Below are positions 6,449-10,662 of a DNA stretch of 10,662 bases, piece after piece (position 1 is the first letter of the stretch; each line of letters starts with the position of its first letter). The notes under the pieces were generated by a model. That model had not been told where the DNA came from. It did not search any database and worked only from the letters and a program-made list of their open reading frames with translations. The DNA comes from Candidatus Parvarchaeota archaeon. Its GTDB lineage: Archaea; Nanobdellota; Nanobdellia; Parvarchaeales; Parvarchaeaceae. Where the stretch lies: contig JAMCRB010000010.1 of NCBI GenBank assembly GCA_023380435.1, positions 1 through 10,662 on the forward strand. Reading direction: 5' to 3'. A program made the translations under genes and the position numbers.

Positions 6449-6758
6449 ATTTCTTTTCCTCCTCTTTTATTCTTTTTAAATTTCCACTATTCTTTATTGT
6501 AAGCAGATTCGCTTTATAAAACTTACTGAACAAAGAAAGTAAGAACACCACATGATATTTAAACTCATTATCGACGGATATAACGCCTAAAATGCCTTTT
6601 TTTGCCTTTATGGTGAGTTCTGGTATTACTCTGACCCTGGCTTTTATACCCAAAAACTGGTCGAATCTGTTGAGCAGAGAGAATATGGACTTTGCGAAAT
6701 CGCCAGTATCCTCCATCCCCTCGATAAAAACCAGTATATATCTCTTCTTAAATCTCAT
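6432..6758 (-). CDS. rnp2: Ribonuclease P protein component 2 (Pop5)
   Basis: Pop5 is one of the protein partners of archaeal RNase P RNA, which removes tRNA 5' leaders. The 108-residue protein begins MRFKKRYILVFIEG (compare the KKRYIAF start of the Pyrococcus domain). It has an alpha-beta core and ends with LLTIKNSGNLKRIKEEEKKYG (85-105), matching the typical T-x-x-x-SGT-I-K-x-L closing motif with Asn in place of Thr. Length is close to the family's usual 110-130. The central region is divergent, so the call depends on the two ends, the size and the location. Its position directly before psmA is the known position of pop5 in the archaeal exosome-proteasome superoperon. It starts four bases after the small membrane protein gene and overlaps psmA by 17 bases. 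Confidence 0.8.
   Translation of the reverse strand: MRFKKRYILVFIEGMEDTGDFAKSIFSLLNRFDQFLGIKARVRVIPELTIKAKKGILGVISVDNEFKYHVVFLLSLFSKFYKANLLTIKNSGNLKRIKEEEKKYGTTW
6457..6464 (-). promoter_or_regulatory. Ribosome binding site of psmA
   Basis: The minus strand reads GAGGAGGA, ending eight bases before the ATG at 6446-6448. It lies inside the 3' end of pop5. It favours the first ATG over the in-frame ATG pair six and seven codons downstream. Confidence 0.7.
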
Positions 6759-6762
6759 AAAA

Positions 6763-6963
6763 TTAACTTCTTGGATCGAAAACGTGGATTGAATATACTA
6801 CCAAAAACGATGCTGCAATCGCTATGGCTGTCAATGCAAATATGTTTACTGTGATTCCAAAAGCGCTATCGATCCAGCTGTAAAAAAGCGACACGAAGCC
6901 TATGAATACGACTATGCCTATCACGACCAACTCTATTATCCTCTCCCATTCCTGCTGCGCCAT
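6763..6963 (-). CDS. Small two-helix membrane protein, unknown function
   Basis: This 66-residue protein has a short charged N-terminus (MAQQEWERIIE) and two hydrophobic segments, about residues 11-30 (LVVIGIVVFIGFVSLFYSW) and 37-60 (ITVNIFALTAIAIAASFLVV). It ends in the polar tail HVFDPRS. The layout predicts a helical hairpin with both ends on the same side of the membrane. I do not recognise the family. It is the first gene of the exosome-proteasome transcription unit and is followed four bases later by pop5. A TATA-like element 26-31 bases upstream of the ATG suggests a leaderless mRNA beginning here, which supports this start. Its link to RNA or protein turnover is only positional. An N-terminal signal peptide is unlikely because the first helix is followed by a second one without a cleavage-like site. 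Confidence 0.72.
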   Translation of the reverse strand: MAQQEWERIIELVVIGIVVFIGFVSLFYSWIDSAFGITVNIFALTAIAIAASFLVVYSIHVFDPRS

Positions 6964-6988
6964 GTACTTTAAATGATATTTTATTCAA

Positions 6989-7000
6989 TTTAAACCTTTA
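6989..7000 (-). promoter_or_regulatory. Putative TATA/BRE promoter for the exosome-proteasome operon
   Basis: On the minus strand this reads TAAAGGTTTAAA, an A/G-rich BRE-like hexamer followed by a TTTAAA box. The box is centred about 28 bases before the ATG of the small membrane protein gene, the spacing expected for a leaderless archaeal transcript. It lies in the 41-base gap after the gapN stop. The AT-rich context makes chance matches possible. Confidence 0.5.
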
Positions 7001-7004
7001 ATTC

Positions 7005-8528
7005 TCAGTCTTTAAAACTGCCCGAGTACTTTTTACCGAGGTTCTTTGGGGATAGATCAAGAATAATCGTCTTAAGGGAAGTCATTTCCTCTATGCTGTA
7101 GCCTACCCCCTCCTTTCCTGCGCCGGAGTCCTTTACGCCCCCGAATGGGAAATAAGCCGTTCCATGCGAAGGCGCGGAATTCAATGTAACGTTGCCGACC
7201 TGCAGGGCTTTCATAATTTCCCAGGCTGAGTAGAAGTCATCTGTGAAAACTGCGGAATCAAGGCCATATTTTGAATTGTTGGCTATACGTATTGCATCAT
7301 CCATATCCTTTGCCTTTATTACGGTGACTACTGGACCAAAAGTCTCTTCATTTGCTATTTCGGCGTCCAGCGGGACATCTACAAGAAGGGTAGGCTCATA
7401 ATACGCATCCTTGTAATTTCCACCTGCGATAAGTTTAGCGCCCTTGTTTATCGCGTCTTTTACCATTTTGTCTATTCTCTGAGCTGCTTTTGAGCTTATT
7501 ACCGGTCCAACCGTTACTTTTTCATTTTCTAGCGGGTTTCCGAAATTGTAATCGGCCATGTGCTCCTTTAGTTTATCGACAAAACTGCTGTATATTTTTT
7601 CGACGGCTATAACTCTGCTTATAGCATCGCATCTTTGGCCGGCAAGTTCTAGCGACCCCTTCACGCATTCTCTGGCTGCAAGATCCAGGTCTGCGTCTGC
7701 CATCACCAAAGCCGCGCCTTTTCCACCAAGCTCCAGATGGATTTTCTTCAATCCGGCTATGCTCGAAATGTGTTTTCCTACGTCGGTACTGCCGGTGAAG
7801 CTTATCATGTTCACCTTATCGCTCTGCGTTAGCATATCGCCGCTTGAACCACCTGAGCCGGTCAATACCTGCAGCGTGCCTGATGGCACACCTGACTTCC
7901 TAAGAACCTCGGCGCACATCAAGAATGCTATCGGGTCTGCGCTTGGTGGCTTCAATATTACCGAATTTCCCGACAACAAAGCAGGTAGCACTTTAGCCAC
8001 AGAGGTATAGACAGGATAATTAAAGGGGGATATGCCAAGTACTGTGCCAAGTGGTTCTCTTATTACAAGGGCGATTTTCTGAGACGTATCACTAGACCAG
8101 TCCCCTGGTAGGTATTCTCCTATTATCTTTCTCGAGTCTTCCATGCTCAACCGCAGCCTCTCGATCATCGCGTTGAATTCTCCGCTTGCAGATCTGAATG
8201 ATTTCCCCGATTCGCGTACAAGCATGTTGACTATCTCTTCCTTGTGTTTTTCGAGCTCGACTCTTGCGGTATTCATCAGCTCTATCCTGTCTATAGCGGC
8301 CATTCCGCGTATTTTAGATTTGTTTGAATCCGCCGATGACACGGCTTTGTTTATTAGCTCTTCATCAACAGAACCTATTTCGGCTATTTTAGAACCATCT
8401 ACTGGTGAGATTAAATCCATCTTCTGCTTTGTTTTGACCCATTTCCCGTCTATAAGGACTTTGAACGAAGGCACGGTCCCATCATCATATATCTCCGAGA
8501 AGTACTCGCTTAGTTTTAGTTTATCCAT
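7005..8528 (-). CDS. gapN: Non-phosphorylating glyceraldehyde-3-phosphate dehydrogenase (GapN-type aldehyde dehydrogenase)
   Basis: This 507-residue aldehyde dehydrogenase family enzyme most resembles Thermoproteus GAPN, which oxidises glyceraldehyde-3-phosphate to 3-phosphoglycerate with NAD(P)+ and without making ATP. Catalytic residues are in place: Asn170 in SPFNYP, Lys193 in KPPSADP, Glu266 in LELGGK, nucleophile Cys300 in AGQRCDAI, and Glu395 in EETFGPV. GAPN-like features are EYLPGDW (138-144), GQRCDAI (297-303) and SHGTAYFPFGGVKDSG (454-469), which parallels the GAPN segment RHGIGYYPFGG. The length equals GAPN (about 500). In archaea it belongs to the modified Embden-Meyerhof or branched Entner-Doudoroff routes and is cytoplasmic. 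It has its own promoter-like signal and is followed by the exosome operon in the same direction. Another aldehyde substrate cannot be excluded from sequence alone. Confidence 0.85.
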   Translation of the reverse strand: MDKLKLSEYFSEIYDDGTVPSFKVLIDGKWVKTKQKMDLISPVDGSKIAEIGSVDEELINKAVSSADSNKSKIRGMAAIDRIELMNTARVELEKHKEEIVNMLVRESGKSFRSASGEFNAMIERLRLSMEDSRKIIGEYLPGDWSSDTSQKIALVIREPLGTVLGISPFNYPVYTSVAKVLPALLSGNSVILKPPSADPIAFLMCAEVLRKSGVPSGTLQVLTGSGGSSGDMLTQSDKVNMISFTGSTDVGKHISSIAGLKKIHLELGGKGAALVMADADLDLAARECVKGSLELAGQRCDAISRVIAVEKIYSSFVDKLKEHMADYNFGNPLENEKVTVGPVISSKAAQRIDKMVKDAINKGAKLIAGGNYKDAYYEPTLLVDVPLDAEIANEETFGPVVTVIKAKDMDDAIRIANNSKYGLDSAVFTDDFYSAWEIMKALQVGNVTLNSAPSHGTAYFPFGGVKDSGAGKEGVGYSIEEMTSLKTIILDLSPKNLGKKYSGSFKD

Positions 8529-8550
8529 TATATTGAGATGTTTTCGATTA

Positions 8551-8565
8551 ACTTAAATGTTTCTG
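8551..8565 (-). promoter_or_regulatory. Putative TATA/BRE promoter of gapN
   Basis: The minus strand carries CAGAAAC followed by ATTTAAGT, a BRE plus TATA-like pair. The TATA part is centred about 26 bases before the gapN ATG (8526-8528), as expected for a leaderless mRNA. No Shine-Dalgarno sequence precedes that ATG, which fits. It lies in the 64-base gap between the aSelBL-like gene and gapN. Confidence 0.5.
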
Positions 8566-8592
8566 TATGGTAGAAAATCGCTTTAAACTGAT

Positions 8593-9555
8593 TTATTTTA
8601 ATAGTATCGACCCGACTATCCTGTTCTTTCCAATTGCCAGACTAGTGTCAGCTATGATAATGCTTTCTTGTTTTGACAGAATCGGCTTGCTGAATGAGAC
8701 CTTTACTGACTCCCCGTCTCTTTTCAGGCTAAGTCCAAAATTCCTGCCACAGACTGCGCATGTCATAACGGATGAACTGAAAGGATCCAGTTTATAGAAA
8801 TCGGTCTTAGTAAATACACAGCTAAATTCGCTCTTTACGTCATTCGAAGACGAAATCTCGTAATTCGTGTCAAAATCCTTCTCATCAACGTTATTCAATG
8901 CTAAACCGACGTGCTCTCCCGTTTCGCATGATTCCCTGTCTTGGTCCATAACCTGTATACTTTTTACCGTGACTTGTTTTCCTGAAGGTATTAAATACAT
9001 CTTCTCGCCTTTCTTTATTCTTCCACCTAAAACGAACCCGAGCACGACCTGGCCTATGCCTTTCACTATAAAATGTTTGTCTATGGACACGGCAGGCAAT
9101 GTGTTTTTTGCCGGTAACGCCGGTATCTTGCCGATCTCGCCGGTCTTAGTGAATTTTCCAACCTTATATTTTGAAAACAGAGTATCAAAAGACTGCACGT
9201 CAGAATAATCATCTGTCAACACGAATCCTGCAGTGATGTGGGAATATTCCAGTGCAAGAGCTATTTCAGCGTCCAGGGCAGATACTTCTTGATTCAGTAC
9301 GAATACTGCCGCATCTGAAATAGAAAGTACTCTCAGGAAAGTAGAGATCGAACCGGGGTAATCGAGCGGGTAAACGATTATGTCTCCTGTCTTGGCAAGC
9401 GCTATCTGCATGTTATTGATAGAATCTAGTTTCTTGGATATGATGTGTTTTAATCTCTCTTCGGAAAGCTCTTTTGAGGAAAACATTGCGATTATCATGA
9501 TAATGGAAGGCTGCGTTGATTCATAAAGATTTTCACTCTGATTCCGCACAGACAT
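8593..9555 (-). CDS. Archaeal SelB-like translation factor (aSelBL type) with degenerate GTPase domain
   Basis: This 320-residue protein is built like an EF-Tu/SelB-type factor but has lost the nucleotide site. Residues 17-140 follow the G-domain fold: a first strand SIIMIIAMF (17-25), then SSKELSEER in place of the GHVDHGKT P-loop, a surviving DYPG (65-68) at the DxxG position, and FVLTDDYSD (111-119) in place of NKxD. Domain 2 (about 155-230) is well preserved: DKHFIVKGIGQVVLGFVLGG (159-178), KMYLIPSGKQVTVKSIQVMD (185-204) and GEHVGLALNNVD (213-224). A domain 3-like barrel ends the protein and contains CAVC (266-269). This matches the archaeal aSelBL group, whose role is not established. 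The start adds about 16 residues before the first strand; Met20 and Met24 are alternatives. No clear ribosome binding site is seen. Confidence 0.8.
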   Translation of the reverse strand: MSVRNQSENLYESTQPSIIMIIAMFSSKELSEERLKHIISKKLDSINNMQIALAKTGDIIVYPLDYPGSISTFLRVLSISDAAVFVLNQEVSALDAEIALALEYSHITAGFVLTDDYSDVQSFDTLFSKYKVGKFTKTGEIGKIPALPAKNTLPAVSIDKHFIVKGIGQVVLGFVLGGRIKKGEKMYLIPSGKQVTVKSIQVMDQDRESCETGEHVGLALNNVDEKDFDTNYEISSSNDVKSEFSCVFTKTDFYKLDPFSSSVMTCAVCGRNFGLSLKRDGESVKVSFSKPILSKQESIIIADTSLAIGKNRIVGSILLK

Positions 9556-9624
9556 TGATGTATATTAAGAGATTTTTTACGCAGACCATGGACATTTTCA
9601 TAGTGTATCTCTGACAAAAGAATC

Positions 9625-10662
9625 TCAGCAGACGTTTAATTCGCCCTTCAGTATTCTGTCGGTTATGCCGGGTAACGAGGCCAGATTCTCGCTTATAAAT
9701 CCCAGGACTTCGTCTTTGTTTTTTCCGTCGAGTTTTTTGTCGGTCTGCACCGAAAGAGATAGCGGATCTTTTATATCATCTCCTATCCTGCCCAGCATTG
9801 TTATGCGGTTCTTGACTCCAAATTTATCGTATATTTTCTTAGAAAGATCAAAGGAGAAAAGGCTGTAGATTTTTCCTATATGAGTCACAGGGTTCTTTCC
9901 TGCTGCGGCCTCGAGCGTCATCGGCCTTCCGGGGGTTATAAGTCCATTTACTCTGTTCCCGCGCCCGACTGCGCCGTCATCTCCGCTTTCCGCGCTTAAA
10001 CCTGTCACTGTAAGATAGCAGCCATCAAGACCCTTGCCCTTCCTGTCCATCCCGTTAATCTTTACTTTGATTTTCCTGGGGACGGCGAGTTTCTTCTCTT
10101 CTTGTATTGATTTGTTCGACTCTTTCAGATAAGTCTCTATGTACTCTGAGATCTCTTTTTTCTTCCTAAAATAGTCTGACTCGGAATTCACAAACCGGTC
10201 TACGAATGCCATCGCGACTGTTACTGTGATAGAACTGCCCTTTCTCAGGCCCATGACTTTTATATCCTCTCCCGAAAAGGGGAATGTTTTCTTCGATTCC
10301 TTTGAGTTCAGGTATCTCTCTAATTTAAGGACTAATTCCTCCAGGTGGCTCATTGGATAGTATCCAACGGCAAACGAAGTGTCATTTGAGCTTATCTTGT
10401 CCTCGTCATAAAACCCGCTTGTTAAATCCATAGAGCCCTGGCCGGTTTCAAACAGATACCTCAGTTTTTCCGGGTCAAGAAACCTTAGATTTGAAGCAAT
10501 CCACTTCTTTGCAGAGTCCTCTGCTATCTTAGTAACGGGAATTTCTTCTCCATTGAACCTTGCTGTGGCCCTGCCTGAAAACATAATCGAAGGGTATTTT
10601 ATAATCTTCCCGCCGCCAAATTCCGGCTTTGACTCGCCGCCGATCAGCTCTAACTTATCAAC
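9625..10662 (-). CDS. mat: S-adenosylmethionine synthetase, archaeal type; 5'-truncated by window edge
   Basis: The enzyme makes S-adenosylmethionine from methionine and ATP, the methyl donor for rRNA, tRNA and lipid modification. The frame stays open from an ATG at 10584 to the right edge, and the extra 26 residues (VDKLELIGGESKPEFGGGK...) match the archaeal family, so that ATG is internal. About 55-60 N-terminal residues, including the GHPD region, lie outside the window. Visible motifs (numbered from the edge) are GRATARFNGEEIPV (30-43), NDTSFAVGYYP (93-103), GDDGAVGRGNRVNGLITPGR (227-246), EAAAGKNPVTHIGKIY (251-266) and GRIGDD (291-296). The 345 visible residues plus the missing part equal the normal length of about 400. 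It is unrelated in sequence to bacterial MetK. The next gene begins 69 bases after its stop, so it may be a separate unit or read through. Confidence 0.95.
   Translation of the reverse strand, partial: VDKLELIGGESKPEFGGGKIIKYPSIMFSGRATARFNGEEIPVTKIAEDSAKKWIASNLRFLDPEKLRYLFETGQGSMDLTSGFYDEDKISSNDTSFAVGYYPMSHLEELVLKLERYLNSKESKKTFPFSGEDIKVMGLRKGSSITVTVAMAFVDRFVNSESDYFRKKKEISEYIETYLKESNKSIQEEKKLAVPRKIKVKINGMDRKGKGLDGCYLTVTGLSAESGDDGAVGRGNRVNGLITPGRPMTLEAAAGKNPVTHIGKIYSLFSFDLSKKIYDKFGVKNRITMLGRIGDDIKDPLSLSVQTDKKLDGKNKDEVLGFISENLASLPGITDRILKGELNVC

Noticed and set aside
7005..8528. Succinate-semialdehyde or betaine aldehyde dehydrogenase
   Set aside because: The GQRCDAI, PGDW and SHGTAYFPFGG segments fit archaeal GAPN better; other substrates remain possible but are less likely.
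8593..9555. True selenocysteine elongation factor SelB
   Set aside because: P-loop and NKxD motifs are missing and the protein is shorter than SelB; no SECIS-like element or selenoprotein gene was recognised nearby.
9573..9580. TATA-like GTAAAAAA on the minus strand before the aSelBL-like gene
   Set aside because: Its centre is about 21 bases from the ATG, short for a leaderless promoter, and the region is generally AT-rich, so it is not listed as a promoter.
9556..9624. Transcription terminator after the methionine adenosyltransferase gene
   Set aside because: Only a short TTTT run follows the stop on the minus strand, too weak for an archaeal poly-T terminator.
1..10662. CRISPR array, insertion sequence, tRNA, defence island or integrated element
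   Set aside because: No repeats with spacers, transposase motifs, tRNA-like cloverleaf or attachment-site duplication were seen; nearly all sequence is explained by housekeeping genes.

Overview
This window looks like a stretch of an archaeal chromosome. Every supported gene is on the minus strand, so transcription runs from high to low coordinates. The archaeal markers are Rrp4, Rrp41 and Rrp42 of the exosome, a 20S proteasome alpha subunit, an SBDS-family protein, the RNase P protein Pop5, RNA polymerase subunit K, SRP54, the archaeal form of S-adenosylmethionine synthetase, and a SelB-like pseudo-GTPase. Several proteins are divergent or short for their families. A DPANN-type lineage such as Micrarchaeota is possible, but that is only a guess and the sequence alone does not settle it. 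No mobile elements, CRISPR arrays, tRNAs, rRNAs or defence genes were seen, and no gap between genes exceeds about 70 bases.

Right-hand part (about 7005-10662): three genes with their own short intergenic gaps. They are the archaeal methionine adenosyltransferase (5' end cut by the window edge), an archaeal SelB-like factor (aSelBL type) with a decayed GTP-binding domain, and a GapN-type non-phosphorylating glyceraldehyde-3-phosphate dehydrogenase. A good TATA/BRE-like promoter for a leaderless transcript lies before gapN.

Left-hand part (1-6963): a tightly packed, probably single transcription unit with a TATA/BRE-like signal at about 6989-7000. In transcription order it encodes a small two-helix membrane protein, Pop5 (RNase P), PsmA (proteasome alpha), SBDS (ribosome maturation), Rrp4, Rrp41, a FAU-1/RNase E/G-like protein, Rrp42, RpoK (57 residues), SRP54, and a small CxxC...CxxC protein cut by the left edge. 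Most genes overlap or lie within a few bases of each other.

The core (pop5-psmA-SBDS-rrp4-rrp41-rrp42) is the known archaeal exosome-proteasome superoperon. Its products process and degrade RNA, mature tRNA and ribosomes, and degrade protein. The unusual parts are the FAU-1-like RNA-binding or nuclease gene lodged between the two RNase PH-type exosome subunits, the extension into rpoK and srp54, and two small uncharacterised genes at the ends. The FAU-1 insertion is the best candidate for new biology: a possible accessory ribonuclease or RNA-binding partner of the archaeal exosome.
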